From: Hominicoprocola sp037419475
GTDB taxonomy: Bacteria > Bacillota > Clostridia > Oscillospirales > Oscillospiraceae
Assembly: GCA_037419475.1 (NCBI GenBank)
Contig: JAXYYF010000110.1
Location: 20,194-84,193, forward strand
Direction: 5' to 3'
Length of the DNA stretch: 64,000 nucleotides
The notes beneath the pieces were generated by a model. The model was not told the origin of the DNA. It was given only the letters and a program-made list of their open reading frames with translations, and did not search any database. Both the position numbers and the translations under genes were made by a program. Of this stretch, positions 43,200 to 52,336 are shown in pieces (positions within the stretch are counted from its first letter, which is position 1; every line of letters begins with the position of its first letter).

Positions 43200-43228
43200 T
43201 TGATTTTTTCGACGTGATTCTCTATCAT
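43200..43228 (+). promoter_or_regulatory. Promoter of the cobalamin-riboswitch operon
   Basis: TTGATT (43200-43205) and TATCAT (43223-43228), 17-base spacer, about 25 bases before the riboswitch. Confidence 0.55.
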
Positions 43229-43251
43229 AGTCTACGGTAAAGTTATACTGT

Positions 43252-43415
43252 TCCATGCGGTCGATCCGGGAAACCGGAACGGGGGAATGGGGTGAAAAGC
43301 CCCGCGAGCGGGTCACTGTGAAGCTCCCACGAGGAGATAAGTCAGAATGCCCGGACGACATGGAGCGCTCCTGCCCGAACCGGGGGCCGTAAGGACTGAG
43401 GGAGAAGTGCGCCCT
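43252..43415 (+). promoter_or_regulatory. Cobalamin riboswitch
   Basis: Ordered cobalamin-aptamer elements are present: GGGGGAATGGGGTGAAAAGCCCC, GAGCGGGTCACTGTGA, a small hairpin CTCCCACGAGGAG, then the B12-box region TAAGTCAGAATGCCCG and a closing GGGGGCCGTAAGG segment. A terminator follows immediately, so cobalamin should reduce read-through into the uptake genes. This ties the whole downstream operon to B12. Confidence 0.9.
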
Positions 43416-43418
43416 TTT

Positions 43419-43463
43419 GCGTCTGTGCGGCTCGCATGAGCGGGCAGGTGCAGACGCTTTTTT
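43419..43463 (+). terminator. Riboswitch terminator before the surface B12-capture gene
   Basis: GCGTCTG (43419-43425) pairs with CAGACGC (43451-43457), with inner GC-rich pairing possible, followed by six T residues. Confidence 0.8.
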
Positions 43464-43485
43464 CGACAAAGGAAGGAGAAAAAAC

Positions 43486-46400
43486 ATGAAAAAGCGCGTA
43501 CTGTCCCTGTTGATGAGCTTTATTCTGCTCGTCAACCTGCTGCCTGCCACGGCCCGGGCGGCGGAAAATATTACCGTGTACGCCACGGTCAGCGACCGCG
43601 GAAGCATTGCCTGCGAGAATGGGGCGCTGGTCGCTGATGTTCCGGTCACTGTTGAAACGGATGACGGAACGGCGACGGTGGACGCCGTGCTTGCCGAACT
43701 GCATGAAATGTACGGCAAGAGCTACACCGGCGGAAGCTATGTGACGAAGCTCTGGGATGTTTCGACAAGCAACTGCCTGTTCTTCGTGAACGAGCAGGCG
43801 CTGCAGGTCGGTGTCAGCACAGATGTCGTGCACGACGGCGACCGGCTGACTGCCTCAATCAATCGGGATGATGTCTATTATTCGGATTGGTATACCTGCT
43901 TTGACCGTTCGAGTGTTACAGTGGGTGTTGGTGACGATATTACCCTGACACTTAAGGGCTATCAGGGAATGGGCGGCGGAGCCGCCGTTCCTGTGTCGAG
44001 CGTGTCGGTCTCTGTGATGGATATGTGCGGCGCGTCCGTTTTCGGTGAGGCTATGACGGATGCGGCGGGCGCGGCAACGCTCCGCTTTGACGCTCCGGGA
44101 ACCTACTGTATCACCGCGAACGGAACTGTGCGCGACACGGTGACGGCGTGGAGCATGATAAATCTTGGCGGAAACCCGGCCGTATACGGCACGATGGACT
44201 ATACGACCTATGATTCACTCGTCGCTTATACGGACGCCGACTACGGCAACGGTCCGTATCCTGCGGATGAAGTCAAGTACGTAGACTTTTTTGAATGGCT
44301 TGACGATCAGGATTCCTATTACGCACTTCACACCAATCAGCTTCTTGTCGACTGCCCGACCATCGCACCTGTGTGCGTTGTCACGGTCGGCACGGCAGAG
44401 GAACGTGCCGACTGGCAGGTCATGCAGTCGGCCAAGGACGGCCTGACGTGGGAGCAGCTCAGCCATGAGCCGCAGGATGCCGTTACGTCCGCGCTTACGC
44501 TGCCGGATACGCTGAATGTGGACGGAAAGACGGTGTCTGTCGGCTGGCAGAGCAGCAATGCCGCGCTTGGCATCGGCGATGGTTATACCTGGGTCGATCG
44601 CCCGGCGGCGGAGGACGCCAGCGTTCGCCTGACTGCGTCCCTCGTTTACGAGACGGCGCAGGATACCAAGGTATTCCCCTTGACTATCAAGGCCGAGGGT
44701 GTGAACGATGCGAAGGAGTCAGTCGTCGGCTTCAAGCCGCTCATGGACGGCATTGCTGCCGCGCAGAGGAACTCCACCGACGCGTGGATGGTGCTCGACA
44801 TGGCGGGCTACGGGCAGGATGTGAGGGCCGGGGACTACGGCTGGAGCAGCACCGTTGCCAAGACGCTTGCGCAGGCCGCGACCGGCGGCGACACAAGCGC
44901 GCTGATCGACGAGCTCAAGACCTTTGATGTGAATGGCGCATATGCTATTTACACCACGCCCTATGTTCTTCTGGCCTACGACGCGGCGGGTGCGGTCGAG
45001 GACGAGAGCTTTATCTGCACCCGTGCGGCGATGAAAGCGTCCATGATCGCTTTCCTGAACGATCTTGACGGCAATGACGCGGGCGTGGATGCTATGGCGC
45101 CTCTCCTTGCCGCGCTGGCTCCGTACTACGAAAAGGGCGACGCCGCGCTGGATGCAGCGGTCCGCGCCGGCGTCACGTGGCTCTCTGCGCAGCAGAATGA
45201 CGATGGCACCTATTCTTATTATGGTACCAAAAACGCAAACTCCGCCGCGCTGGCGGTCGTGTCGCTCTCGGCGCTCGGCATCGACGCGCACCGCGACTCG
45301 CGCTTCATCAAGGACGGCCACAGCGCTGTTGAAGGCCTGATGAGCTTTGCGCTCAGCGGCAAGACAGGCTTTGGCTACAAGGGTAATGTGACGGAAAACG
45401 CGCTTGCGACGGAGCAGGGGCTCCGCGCGCTGGTGAGCTATGCCCGCTTTGCCGAGAGCGGCGGCAAGCCGTATAACATCTATCTGCAGGCAAAGGCGGG
45501 CGAGGACGCACCGGCCGATCCGAAGATCACGGCGACGGTAAAGCCGCAGCCTGTTACGCCGACGGACAAGAGCATTTCCGTCTCCGTGCGCGTGAGCGGC
45601 GACACCGGTGTATGGCTGAGTACGCGTGTTTCTGTCCGTTCGGGCGTAAGCGTTTACGATGTGCTCACCTCTGTGCTGGCCGACAATGGCTACAGCTGGG
45701 AGGGCAGCAGTCATTATATTAGCTATATCACCAACCCCGACGGCGTGCGGCTGGGCGAATTTTCCACGGGAGACAACTCCGGCTGGCTTTATAAGGTCAA
45801 CGGCGTTCTGCCCGGTGAGCCGCTCGGCGAGTACATTCTGGAAAGCAATGCATCGATCGTATTCTATTACACCAACGACTGGACCAAGGATCCCGATGCG
45901 GGCAAGTGGAGCTCCGGCCAGACGACGGACAGCAAGGCGGCGGACAAGGTCGATCAACTCATTGATGCGATCGGCACGGTGACGCCGGAACGCGCCGACG
46001 CCATCCGTGCGGCCCGTGCAGCCTACGACGCGCTCAGTGCGGTGCAGAAGAAGCTGGTCGAAAACTATGACGCTCTGCTTGCGGCGGAGAAGGCTCTTGC
46101 GGCCATGCAGAGCGGCGGCCTGCCCTTTGCGGACGTCAAGAGCGGCGCGTGGTATGCCGATGCAGTAAAGTACGCTTATGAAAAGGGCCTGATGAACGGT
46201 GTGTCCGCCGCGGCATTCGCGCCGGACGGCACGGCGACGCGCGGACAGATCGTCACCATTCTCTACCGCCTTGCGGGCTCTCCGTCGGTCGGCGGCTTCG
46301 GCTTTGTTGATGTGGATGGCAGCGCGTGGTACGCGCCTGCGGTCGCATGGGCGAGCGCGAACAACATTGTCACCGGCTACGATAACGGAAGCTTCGGCCC

Positions 46401-47583
46401 CGATGATGAGGTCACGCGCGAACAGCTCGCGGTCATTCTCTACCGCTACGCCAAGCAGCAGGGACAGGGCTTTACGGGCCTGTGGTACTTCCCGCTGAAC
46501 TACGGCGACGCCGCAGCGGTGAGCAGCTGGGCGGACGAGGCAATGCACTGGTGCGTAATGAAAGGTATTCTCAGCGGCACGGACCAGTCGATGCTCGAGC
46601 CCGGCGCGACGGCTACGCGCGCTCAGATCGCGGCGATTCTTCAGCGTTTTTGTGAGCTGCCGCAGGAGACCGGTAAGAGCGAAGCGGAGCGCGCCATGGA
46701 CGGCGCGGCGGCCTGCCTGGCCGCCGCCGTCCCCGCGCCGCGCTATGGCAGCATCGGCGGCGAGTGGACGGTCATCGCGCTCTCCCGCGCCGATGCAGCG
46801 GTGAAGGAGAATTACTTCACCGATTACTATGCGGCGCTGGAGCGGACCGTGCGCGAGAGCGCCGGTGTGCTCAGTGAGCGCAAGTACACCGAATACAGCC
46901 GCGTGATCCTCGCGCTCTCCGCGCTGGGGAAGGATGCGCGGGACATCGCGGGCTATGACCTGACGCTTGCGCTCGGCGATTATGAAAAGACCACGGCACA
47001 GGGTGTGAACGGCGCGATCTACGCGCTCCTCGCGCTTGACAGCCGTGAGTATCCCATGCCGCAGAACGCGGACGCCGGGACGCAGGCCACGCGTCAGATG
47101 TACGTTGACGCCATTCTGACCGCGCAGCTTTCCGACGGCGGCTGGAATTTTACCGGCGAGAGCGCCGATCCCGATCTGACTGCCATGGCGCTTCAGGCGC
47201 TGGCGAAGTATCAGGAGCAGAGCGCCGTCAAGGCGGCGGTGAACCGTGCGCTTGTGTGCCTGAGTGCGATGCAGAACGCGGACGGCGGCTTCTCGTCCTG
47301 GGACACGGAGAACGCGGAGAGCTGCGCGCAGGTGATCCTTGCGCTCGTTGAGTTGGGAATCGGTGTGGACGACACACGCTTTGTCAAGGATGGAGGCAGT
47401 GTGCTGGACGCCTTGCTGAGCTATCAGAACGCGGACGGCGGCTTCTGCCATACACATGGCGGTGAAACAAACCTTATGGCCAGCGAGCAGGCGGCCTGCG
47501 CACTTGCTTCGTTTGTCCGCGCCGGACGCGGTGAGACGAGCCTCTACCGCATGGCGGCGCTTGCAGGGCGGGCTGCCGCGTAA
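43486..47583 (+). CDS. SLH-anchored surface protein with intrinsic-factor-like domains (putative cobalamin capture)
   Basis: A 1365-residue exported protein. Order: signal peptide (to about 27, ATARAAEN); a first DUF4430-like domain (about 30-125); Ig-like segments; alpha/alpha-toroid (about 425-690, with LSAQQNDDGTYSYYG); DUF4430 domain (about 697-802, GDNSGWLYKVNGVLPGEPLG); a helical linker; three SLH repeats (about 878-1060, e.g. ADAVKYAYEKGLMNGVS); and a second toroid (about 1065-1365, AMQNADGGFSSWDTENAESC). Toroid plus DUF4430 is the fold pair of intrinsic factor and transcobalamin, and SLH anchors to the cell wall. It lies directly behind a cobalamin riboswitch and ahead of an ECF importer. 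Start: ATG 43486 after AAAGGAAGGAG. B12 binding is inferred. Confidence 0.85.
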   Translation: MKKRVLSLLMSFILLVNLLPATARAAENITVYATVSDRGSIACENGALVADVPVTVETDDGTATVDAVLAELHEMYGKSYTGGSYVTKLWDVSTSNCLFFVNEQALQVGVSTDVVHDGDRLTASINRDDVYYSDWYTCFDRSSVTVGVGDDITLTLKGYQGMGGGAAVPVSSVSVSVMDMCGASVFGEAMTDAAGAATLRFDAPGTYCITANGTVRDTVTAWSMINLGGNPAVYGTMDYTTYDSLVAYTDADYGNGPYPADEVKYVDFFEWLDDQDSYYALHTNQLLVDCPTIAPVCVVTVGTAEERADWQVMQSAKDGLTWEQLSHEPQDAVTSALTLPDTLNVDGKTVSVGWQSSNAALGIGDGYTWVDRPAAEDASVRLTASLVYETAQDTKVFPLTIKAEGVNDAKESVVGFKPLMDGIAAAQRNSTDAWMVLDMAGYGQDVRAGDYGWSSTVAKTLAQAATGGDTSALIDELKTFDVNGAYAIYTTPYVLLAYDAAGAVEDESFICTRAAMKASMIAFLNDLDGNDAGVDAMAPLLAALAPYYEKGDAALDAAVRAGVTWLSAQQNDDGTYSYYGTKNANSAALAVVSLSALGIDAHRDSRFIKDGHSAVEGLMSFALSGKTGFGYKGNVTENALATEQGLRALVSYARFAESGGKPYNIYLQAKAGEDAPADPKITATVKPQPVTPTDKSISVSVRVSGDTGVWLSTRVSVRSGVSVYDVLTSVLADNGYSWEGSSHYISYITNPDGVRLGEFSTGDNSGWLYKVNGVLPGEPLGEYILESNASIVFYYTNDWTKDPDAGKWSSGQTTDSKAADKVDQLIDAIGTVTPERADAIRAARAAYDALSAVQKKLVENYDALLAAEKALAAMQSGGLPFADVKSGAWYADAVKYAYEKGLMNGVSAAAFAPDGTATRGQIVTILYRLAGSPSVGGFGFVDVDGSAWYAPAVAWASANNIVTGYDNGSFGPDDEVTREQLAVILYRYAKQQGQGFTGLWYFPLNYGDAAAVSSWADEAMHWCVMKGILSGTDQSMLEPGATATRAQIAAILQRFCELPQETGKSEAERAMDGAAACLAAAVPAPRYGSIGGEWTVIALSRADAAVKENYFTDYYAALERTVRESAGVLSERKYTEYSRVILALSALGKDARDIAGYDLTLALGDYEKTTAQGVNGAIYALLALDSREYPMPQNADAGTQATRQMYVDAILTAQLSDGGWNFTGESADPDLTAMALQALAKYQEQSAVKAAVNRALVCLSAMQNADGGFSSWDTENAESCAQVILALVELGIGVDDTRFVKDGGSVLDALLSYQNADGGFCHTHGGETNLMASEQAACALASFVRAGRGETSLYRMAALAGRAAA

Positions 47584-47593
47584 TTTGAAATGA

Positions 47594-47630
47594 TGCCGCG
47601 CCCGGACGGTTATCCCATCCGGGCGCGGCA
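47594..47630 (+). other. Perfect intercistronic hairpin in the B12 operon
   Basis: 13-bp stem TGCCGCGCCCGGA with TCCGGGCGCGGCA, 11-base loop, no U tract. It may attenuate transcription or stabilise the upstream message, giving more surface protein than transporter. Confidence 0.7.
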
Positions 47631-47657
47631 AAGCAATATGGAAGTGAGGAGATGGAT

Positions 47658-48371
47658 ATGAGGCACATCAGGCGTGCCGGCAGTGTTCTGCTGGCGGTTA
47701 TCACGGCATTGACCGTTGCAGCCTGCGGCGTGAAGCCGGCGGAGTTACCTCCTGAACCGGAGCGGAACGATACGTCCGCTTCCAATGCGGTACAGGAGCC
47801 GGCCGGACAGACGAACGGCGCACCGGGTGAGTCTGTTTCCTCCGAAAGTGCAGAAACGGAGCTATCCCGGCCTTCTGTGCAGCCGGAGCCTGACGACGCG
47901 GGCAAGCCGAAAACGGAACCGTCCGACGCGCAGAGCGAACAGAACGGAGCACAGGAGAAGGCTGCATCTGTTTGTACGGTCTCCATTTCCTGTGCATCGA
48001 TTTTGGAGCACCCTGATTGGCTGAACGTGGAAAAGGCTGACCTTGTGCCTGCTGACGGGGTGCTTCTGCCGGCGGAGGAGGTCGGGATTGAAGAGGGCGA
48101 GAGCGTATTCGACCTTTTAAAGCGCGTCTGCCGCGAAAAAAAACTCCATATGGAGTTTTCCGAAACGCCGCTTTATCAGTCTGCCTACATCGAGGGCATC
48201 GGGAACCTGTATGAGTTCGACTGCGGCGAGGGCTCGGGCTGGATGTACCGTGTGAACGGTGTGTTTCCAAATGTCGGCTGCTCGCGCTGGACGCTTTCCG
48301 ACGGCGATGTGGTCGAGTGGCTCTACACCTGCGATTTTGGCGCGGATGTCGGCGGGGAGGTGAGCGGATGA
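47658..48371 (+). CDS. DUF4430 lipoprotein, putative cobalamin-binding carrier
   Basis: A 237-residue lipoprotein. The signal ends in TVAAC (Cys23); a Pro/Ser/Glu-rich spacer of about 80 residues follows, then one DUF4430 (transcobalamin beta-like) domain with SVFDLLKRVCREKKLHMEF and EGSGWMYRVNGVFPN. The ATG at 47658 is preceded by GAGGAG at six bases; an ATG six bases earlier lies too close to that site. It overlaps ecfT by four bases. It could pass cobalamin from the surface protein to the importer, which is inference. Confidence 0.8.
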   Translation: MRHIRRAGSVLLAVITALTVAACGVKPAELPPEPERNDTSASNAVQEPAGQTNGAPGESVSSESAETELSRPSVQPEPDDAGKPKTEPSDAQSEQNGAQEKAASVCTVSISCASILEHPDWLNVEKADLVPADGVLLPAEEVGIEEGESVFDLLKRVCREKKLHMEFSETPLYQSAYIEGIGNLYEFDCGEGSGWMYRVNGVFPNVGCSRWTLSDGDVVEWLYTCDFGADVGGEVSG

Positions 48372-49258
48372 ACAGGACGGCCTTTGACGCTTGCCATCCG
48401 GCGGTGAACCTTTTGTACTTTACGCTGGTGCTGGTATTCTCCATGTTTTTCCTGCACCCGTTTTTCCTGACGGCCTCGCTTCTGGCGGCGACTCTCTGCG
48501 TCGTGCAGATGTGCGGCAGTGCGGCGGTGCGTCGCACCGCGTGCTGGCTTGCGCCGGCGGCGGCACTTGCCGCGGCTGTCAATCTTGCATTTACCCACGA
48601 GGGGGCGACGATCCTTGCCTATCTTCCCTCGAGCAATCCGCTGACACTGGAAAGCATCGCCTACGGTATTGCCTCCGCGGCGATGCTTTCTGCCGTTGTG
48701 CTGTGGTTTTTGTGCTGGAACGCGGTGATGACTTCGGATAAGCTCATGTACCTCTTCGGGCGCGTCATCCCCGCGCTCTCGCTCGTGCTCTCGATGACCC
48801 TGCGTTTTGTCCCGCGTTTTCAGGAAAAATTCCGCGAGACGTCCGCAGCGCGGCGCGGTATGGGGCTGGGTGCAGAGAATAGGGGCTGGGTGGGAAAGCT
48901 GAAAAATGCCGCGGCGGTCTTTTCCATTATGGTGACGTGGAGTCTGGAGAACGCCGTGGAGACGGCGGAGAGCATGAAAAGCCGCGGCTATGGGCTTCCG
49001 GGCCGGACAGCCTTTTCCCTTTACCGTTTTGACCGCTGCGACAGACGGCTGATCGTTTGGCTGGCGCTGTGCGGCACTTACACTGTCGTCGGCTGGGCGG
49101 CGGGCGGCGTGAGGTGGCGCTACTACCCCACCATGCGCGGTACGATGACGCCGTATTCCGCGAGCGTTCTGCTCGCGTATTTCCTGCTGTGCCTGACGCC
49201 GGTGCTGCTGCAGAGAAAGGAGGAGCGGGCATGGAGCTCTACCGCATCGAACGATTGA
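48368..49258 (+). CDS. ecfT: ECF transporter T component (EcfT)
   Basis: Transmembrane coupling subunit of an energy-coupling factor importer, 296 residues. It has about five to six membrane segments and the two coupling-helix signatures that dock on the ATPases, SAARRGMGLG (near residue 165) and SMKSRGYGLP (near 205). Start: ATG at 48368 overlapping the previous stop. The next gene starts 28 bases before its end, with AGGAGG inside the ecfT coding sequence. Confidence 0.88.
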   Translation: MNRTAFDACHPAVNLLYFTLVLVFSMFFLHPFFLTASLLAATLCVVQMCGSAAVRRTACWLAPAAALAAAVNLAFTHEGATILAYLPSSNPLTLESIAYGIASAAMLSAVVLWFLCWNAVMTSDKLMYLFGRVIPALSLVLSMTLRFVPRFQEKFRETSAARRGMGLGAENRGWVGKLKNAAAVFSIMVTWSLENAVETAESMKSRGYGLPGRTAFSLYRFDRCDRRLIVWLALCGTYTVVGWAAGGVRWRYYPTMRGTMTPYSASVLLAYFLLCLTPVLLQRKEERAWSSTASND

Positions 49259-51615
49259 CATTTACCTATTCCGGCGAGACCGTGCCTGCTCTGCGTGAAG
49301 TGAGCATGACAGTCCGTGCGGGCGAGTTCGTCACGCTCTGCGGCCTTTCCGGCAGCGGAAAATCAACGCTTCTGCGTCAGCTGAAAACGGCGCTTGCGCC
49401 GTCCGGCGTGCGTTCGGGCGATATTCTTTTCGACGGCCGTGCGCTCTCTGAGTTTTCCCAGCGTGCGCAGGCCGCGCGCATCGGCTTTGTGCAGCAGAGC
49501 CCGGAAAACCAGCTCGTTACCGACAAGGTGTGGCACGAGCTGGCTTTCGGACTGGAAAGTTTGGGATGCGATACACCAGCCATCCGCCGCCGTGTGGCGG
49601 AAATGGCGGGATTTTTCGGCATGGAGGATTGGTTCCATCGGGATGTCGCTTCACTTTCGGGCGGGCAGAAGCAGCTGCTCAATCTTGCCGCTGTGCTGAC
49701 GATGCAGCCGGATGTGCTGATCCTCGACGAGCCGACCGCGCAGCTGGATCCTATTGCGGCGGCGGACTTCCTTGCCGCGCTCACGCGGGTGAACCGCGAA
49801 CTGGGAACGACCGTACTGCTCTCCGAGCAGCGGCTGGAGGAAGCGCTTCCGCTCTCCGATCACGCCGTTGTGCTCAATGGCGGGCGCGTCATTGCCGACG
49901 GTGCGCCGCGTGCCGTCGGTGAACAACTGCTTGCGTCGGGGAATGAAATGTTCCGCGCCATGCCAGCCGCCATGCGCATATGGGCAGCTGCAGAGCGGGA
50001 AGGCCAGCCTTGTCCTGTTTCCGTGAGGGAGGGGCGGGACTGGTTCGGGAGTTTTGCTGCCTCGCACGGACTGAAACAGGTGCCGGAGCGTCGGGCGCCC
50101 GCATCCATGGGCGAAACGGCGGTGACAGTTTCGGACGCATGGTTCAAGTATGAGCGCGAGGGTCCGGATGTCGTGCGGGGGCTGGAGCTTACCGTGCGGC
50201 GCGGTGAGCTTTTGGCCATTCTCGGCGGCAACGGCGCGGGCAAATCGACTACACTCAAGCTGCTTGCGGGACTGCAAAAGCCGTACCGCGGGGAGGTGCA
50301 TATCATCGGAAGGACGGCGCTCCTGCCGCAGGATGTGCAGCTGCTTTTTGCAGGAAAGACAGTGCGGGAGGATCTTACCGAGGTCGGTGCGGATGCGGCG
50401 CTGCTCGCGCGTGTGACGGCACTCTGCCGTCTGGAAGCACTTTTGAACCGCCATCCCTATGATCTCTCCGGCGGAGAACAGCAGCGCGCAGCGCTGGCAA
50501 AGCTTTTGCTGACACAGCCGGATATTCTTCTGCTCGACGAGCCGACGCGCGGCCTTGACGCGGTGTTCAAGGCGGAGCTGGCAGAGATCCTTGAAGAGCT
50601 GCTCGCGCGCGGTGCGGCCATCATTATGGTCAGCCATGATGTAGAGTTCTGTGCCGAGCATGCCGGACGCTGCGCCCTCTTTTTCGACGGATCGATCGCA
50701 GCGGACGGAACGCCGCGGGAGTTTTTCGCGGGCAACCGGTTTTACACCACGGCGGCAAACCGCATGGCGCGGGAGCTTCTGCCTGATGCGGTGACGGTAT
50801 TCGATGTGGCCGCCGCCTGCGGCGGCACGATGGAGCTGCGGGAGAAGCGGCGGAATGTTCCGCCGCAGCCGCCGGAACCGGCGAAAAAAACGGACGGCGC
50901 GTCGCGGGAAAAGTATGGGCTTCCCGCGCGAACAGTCGTCTCCGCGGCGGTTTCGCTTCTCATGATCCCATTGACGCTGTTGGCCGGGACAAAGCTTTTC
51001 GGCATGCGGAGCTACTATCCGATTTCCTTTGCCGTGCTGTTGGAAGCGATGCTGCCGTTCTTCCTCGTCTTTGAGGGGAAACGGTTGGCAGCGCGGGAGC
51101 TTGTGGTCATTGCATCGCTTTGCGCACTGGGCGTGGCAGGACGCGCGGCATTTTTCATGCTGCCGCAGTGCAAGCCGGTGCTGGCGCTGACGATCCTCTC
51201 TGGCGTTTCGCTCGGCGGGGAGGCCGGGTTCCTCGTGGGTGCGGTGACGATGCTCACTTCCAACGTCCTTTTCTCGCAGGGACCGTGGACGCCATGGCAG
51301 ATGTTCGGCATGGGGCTGTGCGGCTTTCTTGCGGGACTTGCCTTCCGCATGGGCAGCCTGCCGAAGAAACGCTGCCCGCTATGTGTATTTGGTGCGGTCA
51401 GCGCGTTCGCAGTCTACGGCGTGCTGCTCAACGCTTACTCCGCGCTGCTGGCCACCGGCACGCTGACATGGGAAAGCCTTGCGGTCTACTGTGCCTCGGG
51501 CTTTGCGATGGATGCGGTACAGGCTGCCTCCACGGTGGTATTTCTCTGGCTTTTTGCCGGGCCTATGCTGGAAAAACTTGACCGGATCAAAAGAAAGTAT
51601 GATTTGACGGTGTGA
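49231..51615 (+). CDS. Fused ECF importer: two ATPase domains plus S component (CbrT-like)
   Basis: A 794-residue polypeptide. Domain 1 is an ABC ATPase with Walker A GLSGSGKST (about 38-46), signature LSGGQKQLL (about 144) and Walker B VLILDEPTAQLDP. Domain 2 has GGNGAGKST (about 331), LSGGEQQRAA (about 412) and ILLLDEPTRGLD. After a charged linker, residues about 560-794 form a six-helix S component with RELVVIASLCALGVAGRAA and SQGPWTPWQMFGMGL, the pattern I know from predicted cobalamin S components (CblS/CbrT). EcfA1, EcfA2 and EcfS are normally separate proteins. With ecfT next door the importer is complete. Start: ATG at 49231 with AAAGGAGGAG upstream. Confidence 0.88.
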   Translation: MELYRIERLTFTYSGETVPALREVSMTVRAGEFVTLCGLSGSGKSTLLRQLKTALAPSGVRSGDILFDGRALSEFSQRAQAARIGFVQQSPENQLVTDKVWHELAFGLESLGCDTPAIRRRVAEMAGFFGMEDWFHRDVASLSGGQKQLLNLAAVLTMQPDVLILDEPTAQLDPIAAADFLAALTRVNRELGTTVLLSEQRLEEALPLSDHAVVLNGGRVIADGAPRAVGEQLLASGNEMFRAMPAAMRIWAAAEREGQPCPVSVREGRDWFGSFAASHGLKQVPERRAPASMGETAVTVSDAWFKYEREGPDVVRGLELTVRRGELLAILGGNGAGKSTTLKLLAGLQKPYRGEVHIIGRTALLPQDVQLLFAGKTVREDLTEVGADAALLARVTALCRLEALLNRHPYDLSGGEQQRAALAKLLLTQPDILLLDEPTRGLDAVFKAELAEILEELLARGAAIIMVSHDVEFCAEHAGRCALFFDGSIAADGTPREFFAGNRFYTTAANRMARELLPDAVTVFDVAAACGGTMELREKRRNVPPQPPEPAKKTDGASREKYGLPARTVVSAAVSLLMIPLTLLAGTKLFGMRSYYPISFAVLLEAMLPFFLVFEGKRLAARELVVIASLCALGVAGRAAFFMLPQCKPVLALTILSGVSLGGEAGFLVGAVTMLTSNVLFSQGPWTPWQMFGMGLCGFLAGLAFRMGSLPKKRCPLCVFGAVSAFAVYGVLLNAYSALLATGTLTWESLAVYCASGFAMDAVQAASTVVFLWLFAGPMLEKLDRIKRKYDLTV

Positions 51616-51709
51616 GTGAATCAATGCTTGAATTTACCACGCTGGTGTGGCATAATAACGCCAGTGATCCGGTAGGGATTCCATAACAAAAAGATGACGG
51701 AGCGGGACG

Positions 51710-52321
51710 ATGGAGGAGAGAAGAAAGCTATTCTGCCTGGGCGACAGCGTTACCTTTGGCTACGGCGTGCGCCCCTCTCAGCGGTGGACAGGCATCATGG
51801 CGCGGGAACACGGCTGGGAGGTCGTGAACGAAGGCGTCAACGGCGATACGACTGGCGGTATGCTCACGCGGCTGCAGGCAAGGGTGCTTGCGGAGGTAAA
51901 GCGGGAGCTCTCTGGCGGCGGACGGCCATATGTCCTGCTGATGGGCGGGAGCAATGATATCTTCTATTCCGGCTCAGACACGTCGGCACGGGCCAACATG
52001 GGCGCGATGGTGCACCAGATGCTCTCTGCCGGGATCCTTCCGATGGTGGGAATCCCGCTGCCGGTTGCTCCGGCCTTTGCACCGGAGGCGTGGGCGGCGG
52101 TCGTTGATTTTGCTGCAGCGGCGGAAAAATTGACAGACTACTGTGCGTGGCTCAAGCGCTACTGCGCGGCATTCGGCCTGCCATATGTGGATTTCCGCGC
52201 GGATTTCCTGACGCCGAACGGCACTGTGCGCGAAGCGCTTTTGCTCGACGGTCTGCACCCGACACCTGAGGGACACCGCCTGATGGCGGCGCGTCTTTGC
52301 GCTCGGCTTGATAAATCATGA
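51710..52321 (+). CDS. SGNH/GDSL-family hydrolase
   Basis: A 203-residue cytoplasmic esterase-type hydrolase with all four SGNH blocks: GDSVT (Ser13), the Gly block VNGDTTGGM near residue 45, the Asn block GGSNDI near 80 and the Asp-His pair DGLHPT near 183. Substrate unknown. The ATG at 51710 has GGAG seven bases upstream. The 94 bases before it hold only a weak stem (CTGG/CCAG), so linkage to the B12 operon is unclear. Lipoate ligase follows 15 bases later. Confidence 0.85.
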   Translation: MEERRKLFCLGDSVTFGYGVRPSQRWTGIMAREHGWEVVNEGVNGDTTGGMLTRLQARVLAEVKRELSGGGRPYVLLMGGSNDIFYSGSDTSARANMGAMVHQMLSAGILPMVGIPLPVAPAFAPEAWAAVVDFAAAAEKLTDYCAWLKRYCAAFGLPYVDFRADFLTPNGTVREALLLDGLHPTPEGHRLMAARLCARLDKS

Positions 52322-52336
52322 GAAATGGAGACGACC

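Noticed and set aside
44719..47631. A 970-codon open frame antisense to the SLH/DUF4430 surface protein gene
   Set aside because: It is the complement of a GC-rich gene with strong third-position bias; it has no ribosome site and no recognisable domain.
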